Part shown: positions 28,955-38,518 of the stretch, in pieces
Layout: each line of letters starts with the position of its first letter
Numbering within the stretch: the stretch's first letter is position 1
Origin: Chryseobacterium gleum
GTDB lineage: Bacteria > Bacteroidota > Bacteroidia > Flavobacteriales_D > Crocinitomicaceae
NCBI GenBank assembly: GCA_945862165.1
Contig: CAMAXI010000010.1
Span: 1-64,000, forward strand
DNA length: 64,000 bases
Direction of reading: 5' to 3'
Program-made: the position numbers and the translations under genes
The notes under the pieces: generated by a model
Told to the model about the DNA's origin: nothing
The model's input: the letters and a program-made list of their open reading frames with translations, nothing else
Database searches by the model: none

Positions 28955-29694
28955 TGGAAACACTACGTTATTCGATTGAATTAGCATATAATGGCAATGA
29001 TTTCTTTGGTTGGCAAATTCAACCTAGGCAAATCAGCGTTCAAGAAACTATTGAAAAAGCGCTTTCAAAATTATTTGATGCGAAAAAAATTGACATCGTT
29101 GGTTGTGGAAGAACAGATACAGGAGTTCATGCAAAACATTATATAGCCCATGTCGATTTACCATCAAAATGGGAAGAAGAAGTATTAACGTATAAACTTA
29201 ATCGTATTCTTCCGGATTCCATTGTAATCTATACGATTCAAAAAGTAAATGAAGACTTTCATGCGCGTTTCCATGCAAAAGCAAGAACCTATCGTTATTT
29301 CATTCATACACAAAAAGATCCATTCTTAAATAATACTAGTCTTTACTATACAAAAACGCTAGACATGGATAAAATGAACAAAGCTGGATTGTTGTTATAT
29401 GGGAAAAAAGACTTTACTTCTTTTTCTAAACTACATACAGATGTTTTTACTAATATTTGTACCGTAAGTAACGCTAAGTGGACTAAAGTAAATGAACATG
29501 CATTCTATTTTGAAATAACCGCCGATCGATTTCTTCGCAATATGGTTCGTGCGATAGTAGGAACATTACTAGAGGTAGGTGAAGGAAAAATAACACCAGA
29601 TGAAATTACAAGCATATTAGATAAAAACAATCGTTGTGAAGCAAAAATGTCTGTTCCCGCACATGGATTATTCCTCTGGAAAATAAGCTATTAA
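28954..29694 (+). CDS. truA: tRNA pseudouridine(38-40) synthase
   Basis: ELAYNGNDFFGWQIQP; GCGRTDTGVHAKHYIAH; FHARFHAKARTYRY; FLRNMVRAIVGTLLEVGEGK. Confidence 0.96.
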   Translation: METLRYSIELAYNGNDFFGWQIQPRQISVQETIEKALSKLFDAKKIDIVGCGRTDTGVHAKHYIAHVDLPSKWEEEVLTYKLNRILPDSIVIYTIQKVNEDFHARFHAKARTYRYFIHTQKDPFLNNTSLYYTKTLDMDKMNKAGLLLYGKKDFTSFSKLHTDVFTNICTVSNAKWTKVNEHAFYFEITADRFLRNMVRAIVGTLLEVGEGKITPDEITSILDKNNRCEAKMSVPAHGLFLWKISY

Positions 29695-29797
29695 AGGTAT
29701 ATAAAGATATAAAATTTGATTATTAACAAAATTATACCTTTATTTATGCTTATATTTTATTCATATTTAACAAAAATTCAACACGAAAATTGAAGCG

Positions 29798-31321
29798 ATG
29801 AAAAATTTAGTAGTTGTATTTATTCTAATTTTAATGAGCCTTGGCGTTTCTAGTCAAACTGCTATGGATTTTTATAATGCAGGGAATGATAAATTAGATC
29901 GAAAAGATTTTAAAGGTGCTTTAGAAGAATATTCAAAAGCAATACAATTAAATCCCAGCAAAGCAGAATTCTTTATAAATCGAGGTGTCGTTAAATCTGA
30001 ATTAGGAGAATATAAAACTGCTATTGAGGATTTTAGTAGCTCCATAAATATAGATACTACAAATAAACTTGCCTATTTTAATCGAGGGAATACGCAACAC
30101 ATGTTACGAAATTATACTGGTTCGATTGAAGATTTTGATAAAGCAATTGAAATAGACACGCTTTTTGTACCTGCCTATTTTAATCGTGCACAGGCGGAAT
30201 CAGAGATTGGTAATTACAGGGATGCCATAGAAGACTATGAAAAATGTATTTTGATTGACTCAACGCATGAAAAAGCATTTAGAAATAAGGGAGCGTTATA
30301 TATTAAATTACAAAAATATGATCTAGCTGCAGACGATTTCACCTATGCCATTCAGTTGGCTCCAAATGATCCTACCGCTCACTATAATCGTGCATTAGCC
30401 TACGTTGAATTAGCAAATATCCGCGCTGCTTTGATTGATTTAAATAAAGTAATAGAATTGGATCCAAAACATACCTATGCATATTTTCATCGAGCAACCA
30501 TAAGGTATAAATTAAATGATAAACCCGGTGCAATTGTAGATTACAACCATATCTTATCGGTAGATCCAACATTTGAAGATGCATTTATTGCCCGTGCAGA
30601 CATCAAAAAAGAATTAAAAAATTACAGCGAAGCAATTGAAGATTACACGCATGTTTTATTACAAGACACCTCCGTATTAGAAGTGTATTTAAGTCGTGGT
30701 GATGCTTATTTAGGAAGTGGTGATACTAAAGCTGCAAATCATGATTTTTTATATGTCTTAAAAAATGACACTGCAAATTCAAATGCTGCTTATTACATGG
30801 GGGTTTTAAAGTGTAAATTAAATGAGTTTGCAGAATCTATTGAATACATGAATAAAGCAATTACACGCGACTCAAATAACGCACAAGCCTATTTTGGGAG
30901 AGGTAACACATATCATGCAATGCGAAATTTCTCCGGAACGATTGAGGATTATTCGAAAGCAATTGAATTAAATCCAAGCTACTTGGAAGCATACAAAAAC
31001 AGAGCAATAACACGTTCTGAACTTGGCGATTATCGTGCAGCAATTATGGATAATAACAAAGCGATAGATTTAGACCCATCTAATTTGGAATTATATTTAA
31101 ACAATGTTAATTTGAAATTAGCACTTGATAAATTTGCGGATGCAATTGTAGATTTAGATAAATTAATTGAACTAGATTCCCTTAATCCTTTAAATTACAT
31201 GAAACGTGCGGATGTCAAAATCAAAATGAATGATAAATCTGGCGCTTGTAAAGATTGGCATAGTGCAGTGGAACTTCGGTACCAAGAAGCGGTACAAAAA
31301 ATTCTAGATAATTGTAATTGA
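29798..31321 (+). CDS. Secreted tetratricopeptide-repeat protein
   Basis: Signal peptide; about a dozen 34-aa TPR units (YFNRGNTQHMLRNYTGSIEDFDKAIEID...). Confidence 0.9.
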   Translation: MKNLVVVFILILMSLGVSSQTAMDFYNAGNDKLDRKDFKGALEEYSKAIQLNPSKAEFFINRGVVKSELGEYKTAIEDFSSSINIDTTNKLAYFNRGNTQHMLRNYTGSIEDFDKAIEIDTLFVPAYFNRAQAESEIGNYRDAIEDYEKCILIDSTHEKAFRNKGALYIKLQKYDLAADDFTYAIQLAPNDPTAHYNRALAYVELANIRAALIDLNKVIELDPKHTYAYFHRATIRYKLNDKPGAIVDYNHILSVDPTFEDAFIARADIKKELKNYSEAIEDYTHVLLQDTSVLEVYLSRGDAYLGSGDTKAANHDFLYVLKNDTANSNAAYYMGVLKCKLNEFAESIEYMNKAITRDSNNAQAYFGRGNTYHAMRNFSGTIEDYSKAIELNPSYLEAYKNRAITRSELGDYRAAIMDNNKAIDLDPSNLELYLNNVNLKLALDKFADAIVDLDKLIELDSLNPLNYMKRADVKIKMNDKSGACKDWHSAVELRYQEAVQKILDNCN

Positions 31322-31322
31322 T

Positions 31323-32138
31323 TTAAGAAAGAAGTACAATTTCTTCGAAGAACAAATCAAAATTCTTAAACATCCCTTTTTCCGGACATGTTTTAAAAAT
31401 CCCATACATCGTAGATCCACTTCCTGACATGGCAGCATAAACTGCACCTTCCGCAAAAAATATAGACTTTATTTCATTTAATATCGGATAACTATCAAAT
31501 ACCGAAGATTCAAATGAATTTATCAATTCATCCTTTATTTGATCAAACGGATTCTTTATTAGTTCTGAAATTGTTTCTTGCTTCTTATAAAATGCAACCT
31601 TATAAAAGGCCTGCGCAGTAGATACATGTATCCCAACATTTACCATGTATAAATACATGCCTTGTAAACTAAAATCAACAGCTGCTAATACCTCTCCTCG
31701 TCCAGTAGCAACTTGCGGTACTGCCTTTACAAAAAACGGACAATCACTGCCCAATTGCGCTGCTAATTCTTGTAAACGTTCTTCCGTCAAGTCAAGATTA
31801 AACAAATCATTTATCGCACGTAATGTGTAAGTGCCATCCGAAGAACCACCACCTAACCCTCCTCCCATTGGGATAACTTTATGTAAATGAATTTTAATCG
31901 GAGAAATTCCATATTCTTTCTGCATTAAATGAAACGCTTTAATACAAATATTCATTTGTCCATCCCCAGGTATCGTAATCCCACTGTTAGTAAATTCAAA
32001 AGTATCACTTTTAATAACTTCAAGTATATCACAAATGGATACAGGATACATTAATGAATCTATGGCATGGTAACCATCATTACGTTTATGCAATACATGT
32101 AATCCAATATTAATTTTACACGGTGGAAATAATATCAT
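31323..32138 (-). CDS. ispE: 4-(cytidine 5'-diphospho)-2-C-methyl-D-erythritol kinase
   Basis: FPPCKINIGLHVLHKRNDGYHAIDSLMYPV; IPMGGGLGGGSSDGTYTLRAIN; AAMSGSGSTMYGIF GHMP kinase motifs. Confidence 0.95.
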   Translation of the reverse strand: MILFPPCKINIGLHVLHKRNDGYHAIDSLMYPVSICDILEVIKSDTFEFTNSGITIPGDGQMNICIKAFHLMQKEYGISPIKIHLHKVIPMGGGLGGGSSDGTYTLRAINDLFNLDLTEERLQELAAQLGSDCPFFVKAVPQVATGRGEVLAAVDFSLQGMYLYMVNVGIHVSTAQAFYKVAFYKKQETISELIKNPFDQIKDELINSFESSVFDSYPILNEIKSIFFAEGAVYAAMSGSGSTMYGIFKTCPEKGMFKNFDLFFEEIVLLS

Positions 32139-32197
32139 AAAACAAAGTTAATCGTTCGCAACAAAATTTGTACATTTGCATCCACAATTTTATAGCT

Positions 32198-33151
32198 ATG
32201 AGTACCTATTTAGATTTTGAAGAACCGATCAAAGAACTTGAAGAGCAAATCGCTCAAACAAAACAAATTGGGTTGACGACAGAAGTAGATATGACAGAAC
32301 AAGTCAAAAAACTTCAAGAAAAATTAGACCTTAAAACAAAAGAAATATTCTCAAACCTTACTCCTTGGCAACGTGTACAATTGTCTCGTCATCCAGACAG
32401 ACCATATACATTAGCTTATATCAATGCGATCAGCGATGGTACTTTCCAAGAATTACATGGAGACCGAAGTGTGAAAGACGACAAAGCAATGATTGGTGGT
32501 TTTGGATTATTAGATGGTAAATCTGTAATGTTTATTGGGCAACAAAAAGGAATCAATACAAAAATGCGTCAGTACCGTAATTTCGGAATGGCAAATCCGG
32601 AAGGTTACCGTAAGGCATTACGCTTAATGAAATTAGCGGAAAAATTCGATAAACCAATCGTTACAATAATCGATACTCCAGGTGCATTTCCAGGTTTAGA
32701 AGCAGAAGAAAGAGGACAAGGAGAAGCAATTGCACGTAACATTTATGAAATGATGCGTTTAAAAGTCCCTGTGATTTGTATCGTAATTGGTGAAGGAGCT
32801 TCTGGTGGCGCATTAGGTATAGGTGTTGGTGACAAAGTTGTTATGCTTGAAAACACATGGTATTCAGTTATTTCTCCTGAATCTTGTTCTTCGATCCTAT
32901 GGAGATCATGGGATTTCAAAGAAAAAGCAGCAGAGGCACTTAAATTGACTTCTACGGACATGAAAGATCTAAACTTGGTAGACGAAGTTATTCAAGAACC
33001 AATCAATGGTGCACATCGAAGCCAAGATGAAATGTTTGAAATCACCAAGCAATACATCAAAAAAACTATTACGGAATTAGAAAAAATAAAACCAGAAGTA
33101 AGAATTAACGATCGTATCGATAAATTCTGCAAGATGGGAGTTTGGAAATAA
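32198..33151 (+). CDS. accA: Acetyl-CoA carboxylase carboxyltransferase subunit alpha (ORF track starts at 32168)
   Basis: [88 protein letters not shown]. Confidence 0.96.
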   Translation: MSTYLDFEEPIKELEEQIAQTKQIGLTTEVDMTEQVKKLQEKLDLKTKEIFSNLTPWQRVQLSRHPDRPYTLAYINAISDGTFQELHGDRSVKDDKAMIGGFGLLDGKSVMFIGQQKGINTKMRQYRNFGMANPEGYRKALRLMKLAEKFDKPIVTIIDTPGAFPGLEAEERGQGEAIARNIYEMMRLKVPVICIVIGEGASGGALGIGVGDKVVMLENTWYSVISPESCSSILWRSWDFKEKAAEALKLTSTDMKDLNLVDEVIQEPINGAHRSQDEMFEITKQYIKKTITELEKIKPEVRINDRIDKFCKMGVWK

Positions 33152-33165
33152 TCCAAAATTATACG

Positions 33166-33210
33166 CATAAAAAAAGAGGGTTTTCAAATTGAAAACCCTC
33201 TTTTTTTATG
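33166..33210. terminator. Bidirectional Rho-independent terminator
   Basis: Perfect hairpin cataaaaaaagagggttttc-aaatt-gaaaaccctctttttttatg between convergent genes, with A-tract and T-tract flanks. Confidence 0.92.
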
Positions 33211-33224
33211 CTCTGAAGAGTAGT

Positions 33225-34193
33225 TTATTTTAGTGTGAAACTATCCGTTCCAATAACCTGACCATCACAATATATCTTCACTTTATAATTACCTTTTGTT
33301 GCTTCATCCTCTTTTAAATCATAGTATATAGAAACATCCACATTATTATTCGTGTATTCAATTTCTTTACGATCTGAAAACGCCACAGAGCTTCCATCCA
33401 TCGTAACTACATTATTTTCGCGCGCTTGCAATACAACACCATCTGGAGATGTAATTTGCATATATAATTTCTTCACACCAGCTCTCGTCAAAGGATTAGC
33501 AGATATTGTGAAAGAAGATTTTAATTGAACTGCACTTTTAGACTTGTTAGTTGGTTCAGTCGTATTATTTAATTTCATACGCAATGCTCCAGAGTTGAAA
33601 CCTAAAGCCTGTAAACGAGAGCCTTTTTTTACTAACTCTGTGCTTTCCTCTGCTTGTTGTCTATATTGATCTCTTTCGGAAGCTGTAGAAGTTAATTCTT
33701 GTGTTTTAGTATCTAAATCGGAAGATAATTTCACATTCATCGTATTCAAAGAGTCAATTTGTTTAACATAACCTTTCATAATACTTCGCAAAGTCTCATT
33801 TTCTTTACGTAAAGTATATAACTGTCTAGCGGTTAATTTTTTCCCACTCTCAAGTTGCGATAATAAACCTTTAATTTTTTGTTTTTGTTCTTCAACATTT
33901 TTAGCCTGAACAGAATCTTTCACTTTTAAAGCATCATATTGATTTAACATTTTTTGAAAATCATTCTTTAAATCAACACCTACATTCCCTGTATATCCAG
34001 ACATCATTTCATTCATCCCTTGCATGTCTGCTTCCAACTCTTTATTGAAATTAGAACATTCATTTAATTCTTTATTTTTCTTTGACCAAGAATAGGACAT
34101 ATATGCTAATGCAACAAGTAGTGCTAATAATATCAATAATAAAGCACCATTACTTTTTGGAGCTGTTGATTTTTGATCTTGAATTTCAGACAT
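33225..34193 (-). CDS. Membrane-anchored coiled-coil hypothetical protein
   Basis: N-terminal TM segment ALLLILLALLVALAYMSY, extended coiled coil, C-terminal beta-rich domain. Confidence 0.7.
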   Translation of the reverse strand: MSEIQDQKSTAPKSNGALLLILLALLVALAYMSYSWSKKNKELNECSNFNKELEADMQGMNEMMSGYTGNVGVDLKNDFQKMLNQYDALKVKDSVQAKNVEEQKQKIKGLLSQLESGKKLTARQLYTLRKENETLRSIMKGYVKQIDSLNTMNVKLSSDLDTKTQELTSTASERDQYRQQAEESTELVKKGSRLQALGFNSGALRMKLNNTTEPTNKSKSAVQLKSSFTISANPLTRAGVKKLYMQITSPDGVVLQARENNVVTMDGSSVAFSDRKEIEYTNNNVDVSIYYDLKEDEATKGNYKVKIYCDGQVIGTDSFTLK

Positions 34194-34301
34194 AGAAGTA
34201 AAATTTTGTCTAACAAAAATAGAAATAATTACTGAAAACTTATGGAAAAGTAGAAAGTTCTAAAATTCAACATTACTTTTGCATAAACAAAAACCAACAT
34301 C

Positions 34302-35141
34302 ATGACAGTAGATGAAATAATCGAATTAGCTTTATTAGAAGACATAGGAGATGGTGACCACTCAAGTCTCGCTTGTGTGCCAGAATTCGCTAAAGGTAAA
34401 GCTACTTTATTTATCAAGGATGATGGAATCTTGGCAGGTGTTGATTTGGCTGTGAGAATTTTTAAAAAATTAGACCCTTCTCTTGAAATAAATATTTTAT
34501 TAATCGATGGTACTCCAGTAAAAAAAGGAGATGTAGCATTTACAGTAATCGGCTCTTCAAGATCAATCTTAGCAACAGAACGTTTAGTATTAAATTTCAT
34601 GCAACGCATGAGTGGAATTGCTACACAAACACATAAAATAGTTTCTTTATTGGAAGGGACAAATACACGCTTACTAGACACAAGAAAAACTACGCCTTGT
34701 ATACGATACATGGAAAAATGGGCAGTTCGTATAGGAGGTGGTGAAAATCATCGTTTTGCACTGTACGACATGATCATGTTGAAAGATAATCATATTGATT
34801 ATGCAGGAGGAATTAAACCAGCAATTGAAGGTACTTTAAACTATTTAAAAGAAACTGGTAAAAAACTAAAAGTGGAAGTGGAAGTACGAAATCTAAATGA
34901 GTTAAAACAAGTACTAGAAGTTGGCGGTATTGACCGAATTATGTTAGATAATTTTACCCCTTCAGAACTTGAAACTGCATTAAAATTAATCCCTACCAAT
35001 TACGAAACAGAAGCCTCTGGGGGAATTACTTTAGAAACAATAAGAGAATTTGCTGAAACGGGCGTTGACTTCATATCCGTTGGTGCATTAACACATAGCT
35101 TTAAAAGTCTAGATATGAGTTTGAAAGCAGAATTTAAGTAG
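34302..35141 (+). CDS. nadC: Nicotinate-nucleotide pyrophosphorylase (carboxylating)
   Basis: EDIGDGDHSS; LDTRKTTPCIRYMEKWAVRIGGGENHRFALYDMIMLKDNH; VEVEVRNLNE; ASGGITLETIREFAETGVDFISVGALTH. Confidence 0.96.
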   Translation: MTVDEIIELALLEDIGDGDHSSLACVPEFAKGKATLFIKDDGILAGVDLAVRIFKKLDPSLEINILLIDGTPVKKGDVAFTVIGSSRSILATERLVLNFMQRMSGIATQTHKIVSLLEGTNTRLLDTRKTTPCIRYMEKWAVRIGGGENHRFALYDMIMLKDNHIDYAGGIKPAIEGTLNYLKETGKKLKVEVEVRNLNELKQVLEVGGIDRIMLDNFTPSELETALKLIPTNYETEASGGITLETIREFAETGVDFISVGALTHSFKSLDMSLKAEFK

Positions 35142-35191
35142 AGTGTAAAGTTTAGAATTTAGAATTTAAAGTACTCCAAATCTTTCGAATT

Positions 35192-35527
35192 TCAACTTTT
35201 GTCTTTTAACTTACTATTCTCTTTATGCCGTTGGAAATCTCTTCCGGTTTTTTTGTCTAAATTCTTTTGAAGCGCCTCCGTAAGATCTACACCTGTTTGA
35301 TTCGCTAAACAAATAAGTACAAATAATACATCTGCAAATTCATCCCCTAGATCTTTCCCTTTATCACTCTCTTTTTCTGATTGTTCTCCATATCTACGAG
35401 CAATTATACGTGCTACCTCCCCTACTTCTTCCGTCAACACTGCTAAATTTGTCAATTCATTGAAATAACGAACTCCATGTTCTTTGATCCATTGATCAAC
35501 AATTAATTGCGCTTCCTTGATTTCCAT
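35192..35527 (-). CDS. MazG-like nucleotide pyrophosphohydrolase
   Basis: LTEEVGEVARIIARRYGEQ...LGDEFADVLFVLICLANQTGVDL (EExxE...ExxD motif). Confidence 0.88.
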   Translation of the reverse strand: MEIKEAQLIVDQWIKEHGVRYFNELTNLAVLTEEVGEVARIIARRYGEQSEKESDKGKDLGDEFADVLFVLICLANQTGVDLTEALQKNLDKKTGRDFQRHKENSKLKDKS

Positions 35528-35976
35528 TATTCCTTGTTTTTTGAATCTATAATAATCGTTACTGGTCCATCATTCACTAACTCAATTTGCATATTTGCAC
35601 CAAAAACTCCTGTTTGTATCTTTATGTCATACTGTTTTAGTTCATCTATAAATTTTTCATACATAGGGATTGCGATTTCTGGTCTTGCAGAAGCTACAAA
35701 ACTTGGTCTATTGCCTTTTTTAACAGAAGCAAATAAAGTAAATTGACTAACTATTAAAATTTCACCGTTAATATCTTGAATCGAACGATTCATTTTACCT
35801 AGTTCATCTCCAAATACGCGAAGGTTAATTATTTTCTGTGTCAACCATTCAATATCATCGTACCTATCGTCATCGCAAATACCTATCAAAACTAAAAATC
35901 CATAATTTATTTCACTATATAAATTTCCAGCAATTGATACGGAGGCTTTTGAAACACGTTGCACTACAATACGCAT
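35527..35976 (-). CDS. dtd: D-aminoacyl-tRNA deacylase
   Basis: MRIVVQRVSKASVSI; SQFTLFASVKKGNRPSFVASARPEIA; TGVFGANMQIELVNDGPVTIIIDS. Confidence 0.96.
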   Translation of the reverse strand: MRIVVQRVSKASVSIAGNLYSEINYGFLVLIGICDDDRYDDIEWLTQKIINLRVFGDELGKMNRSIQDINGEILIVSQFTLFASVKKGNRPSFVASARPEIAIPMYEKFIDELKQYDIKIQTGVFGANMQIELVNDGPVTIIIDSKNKE

Positions 35977-36926
35977 TACATTTCTTTTTTTCGATGGACC
36001 TCGTTTTCATCCTCGGTCATTAACTGAATATAAGTCTGATACCGAGATTCAGAAATAACGCCTGACTCCACCGATTTTTTAATATTACAATGAGGCTCAT
36101 TCAAATGTTGGCAATTATGATATTTACATGTCCCCAATAAAGCACGCATCTCTGGGAAATAATGTGATATAACTTCCTTGTCCAAATCAACAATACCAAA
36201 CGCACGAATACCAGGTGTATCAATAATATAACCTCCAGATTGTAATTTATGCATTTCTGCAAATGTAGTAGTATGCTGTCCTTGCTGATGATATTCAGAA
36301 ATCTCTCCAGTTCTTAGGGATAAGTTGGAATCTAAACGATTAATAAGTGTTGTTTTTCCAACACCACTATGACCAGAAATCATTACTTGTTCATTTTTGA
36401 TTTGTTCGTGGAGAAAAACAATATTTAATGAATTTTCTGCACTAATTTTGTGACAAGGATAACCAATCGAGGTATATAAATCAATTAAAGCTTCTAAATA
36501 AAACAATTCATCCTCTGAATATGTATCTACTTTATTGAATAATATTGTAACGGGAACACGAAAAGATTCTGCTGAAACCAAAAAACGATCAATGAATGCT
36601 AAATGTGTTACTGGTGATTTCAGGGTAGCCATTAAATAAGCTCTATCAATATTCGCTGCTAAAATTTGAGACTGTTTACTTAAATTTGTTGATTTTCTAG
36701 CGATATAGTTTTTTCGTAAATCTACCGAAACAATTACTCCTTTACCTTCTTCGTCGCGGTCACTAGAAATCTTCACTTGATCTCCAGCAGCAACAGGATT
36801 TGTAGTCCTAAGGCCATCTAAACGTATTTTACCGCGAATTCTACAATCTACAATAGATCCATCGATTAATTCTACGATATACCATTTACCAGTTGATTTT
36901 AAAACTGTACCATTCTGTAAAGTCAT
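35976..36926 (-). CDS. rsgA: Ribosome small subunit-dependent GTPase A (ORF track starts at 36980; start at 36926 preferred)
   Basis: Circularly permuted GTPase: FNKVDTYSED, SGHSGVGKTTLINRL, DTPGIRAFGI; C-terminal zinc motif CKYHNCQHLNEPHC. Confidence 0.94.
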   Translation of the reverse strand: MTLQNGTVLKSTGKWYIVELIDGSIVDCRIRGKIRLDGLRTTNPVAAGDQVKISSDRDEEGKGVIVSVDLRKNYIARKSTNLSKQSQILAANIDRAYLMATLKSPVTHLAFIDRFLVSAESFRVPVTILFNKVDTYSEDELFYLEALIDLYTSIGYPCHKISAENSLNIVFLHEQIKNEQVMISGHSGVGKTTLINRLDSNLSLRTGEISEYHQQGQHTTTFAEMHKLQSGGYIIDTPGIRAFGIVDLDKEVISHYFPEMRALLGTCKYHNCQHLNEPHCNIKKSVESGVISESRYQTYIQLMTEDENEVHRKKEM

Positions 36927-36967
36927 ATTACTAAAATAAGCAATTAAATTAATATTTCTGCATAAAA

Positions 36968-36995
36968 AAAGCCGCTTCAAAAATGAAGCGGCTTT
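36968..36995 (-). terminator. Rho-independent terminator downstream of OmpA-family gene
   Basis: aaagccgcttca-aaaa-tgaagcggcttt with A-tract on + strand (T-tract on -). Confidence 0.85.
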
Positions 36996-37022
36996 ACATA
37001 GAAATTTATATTTAGTATACTA

Positions 37023-38342
37023 TTATTTTGACTTAACAATAAACTCAACACGACGATTAGCAGCTCTTCCTCTTTCAGTATCGTTAGATAATTTTGGATT
37101 AGCAATACCAAATCCTTTCGTTGAAATTCTTGAATCAGAAACTCCTTTTGAAACAAGATAATCTTTTACAGATTTAGCTCTATCTTCAGAAAGTTTATTG
37201 TTTAACATATCCTCTCCAACATTGTCACAATGACCATGTAAAACAAAAACTAATGAAGTATTTTCATTTGCAATTTTAGCTAAAGCATCTAATTGCTTTT
37301 TGAATGCACCTTTAACGGATACATTTTTAGTGTCAAAGTTGATATCTTTCGTAAGTGCAGCAACTTTGTTTTTCAAATCTCCTGATAAATCAGCTCCTGT
37401 GATTTCGTTATCTACCGCTTTAACTTCTTGAAAGAAAGCAATTGGACATCCTTTAAACTCAGTTGTACCTTTAACAGTTGGACAGAAATCTTCTGAATCA
37501 ACGATACCATCACCATCCATATCTACTATCGCTTGACCTTTAGCATTAACTAAAGAACCTGCAGGAGTATTTGGTTCAATATCTAAAAAGTTAGCAACTC
37601 CATCGTTGTCTGTATCTACTAATTTAGCTTCAGTTGCGCTTAATTTAGCACGTAATGCTTCTAATTCTTTTTTAGACGCATTTTCTTTTGGTGACCAATC
37701 AGCATGTGTTTTAGATTTGTTCTTTCCAATACCATAATAAGAAACACCTACAGTAGCATAACCAAAGTTGTTTGATAAACCTGCAGTGTTAGTTCTTGAA
37801 GCTAAATCAAATGATACTTGTTGTTTTAAATTAAGATTAAAACCTAAATCTAAATTAATAGATAAATTGTTGTTCAATTTATATTGTGGTGTAATACCAC
37901 CGATAAAGCTAATAACATTATCACGAACTTTGATATTATTTACCTTCCCATTCATTGTACTTAAACCAGCACCTGTGTGAATAAGTAATCCGAATTTATC
38001 TGTAAATTCAGAAAAATTAAGTAAATTAGTCAAACTAGCGTAAGCTTGTAAGGAAGAACTAATATTGCTTGTTTGGAAATCAATGGATTTTTTTGATGAA
38101 CTGATATTATCATATCCTAAAACCCATGCTGCTCCAAAGATATTGTTAAACATATATCTAGCTCCTACTCTAACAGAAAGTGGATCAAAAAGGTTTTGAT
38201 TATAACCTTTAGTGAAATTAGGTGACATAACGTTACAAGCTCCAACACCTAAATCAATAGACAGCTTATTATAAGAAGTGTCTTTTTGAGCAAATGCAGA
38301 ACCACATAATAAAAGTGCTGCAGATAAAATAATTTTTTTCAT
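37023..38342 (-). CDS. OmpA family outer membrane protein with thrombospondin type-3-like repeat
   Basis: Signal peptide, beta-barrel-like N-terminus, DTDNDGVANFLDIEPNTP...DMDGDGIVDSEDFCP, C-terminal OmpA domain LVFVLHGHCDNVGEDMLNNKLSEDRAKSVKDYLVSKGV. Confidence 0.93.
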   Translation of the reverse strand: MKKIILSAALLLCGSAFAQKDTSYNKLSIDLGVGACNVMSPNFTKGYNQNLFDPLSVRVGARYMFNNIFGAAWVLGYDNISSSKKSIDFQTSNISSSLQAYASLTNLLNFSEFTDKFGLLIHTGAGLSTMNGKVNNIKVRDNVISFIGGITPQYKLNNNLSINLDLGFNLNLKQQVSFDLASRTNTAGLSNNFGYATVGVSYYGIGKNKSKTHADWSPKENASKKELEALRAKLSATEAKLVDTDNDGVANFLDIEPNTPAGSLVNAKGQAIVDMDGDGIVDSEDFCPTVKGTTEFKGCPIAFFQEVKAVDNEITGADLSGDLKNKVAALTKDINFDTKNVSVKGAFKKQLDALAKIANENTSLVFVLHGHCDNVGEDMLNNKLSEDRAKSVKDYLVSKGVSDSRISTKGFGIANPKLSNDTERGRAANRRVEFIVKSK

Positions 38343-38518
38343 AAATGAATAGTTTAATTCAAAATTTCTTATGCAAAAGTAATTAAATAATTGAACTTTA
38401 AATTATTTTCATTAAAAAAAATAGTGTTTAGTTATATAAATCAAATGATTATTCGATTCGAGTAGGAATTTAATCGTTTATAATTTGATATAAATTATAT
38501 TTGTACAAAAAATGTTTG

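Noticed and set aside
35192-35976. MazG-like + dtd as a MazEF-type toxin-antitoxin system
   Set aside because: The MazG-like protein is a nucleotide pyrophosphohydrolase and Dtd a tRNA proofreading enzyme; both are housekeeping.
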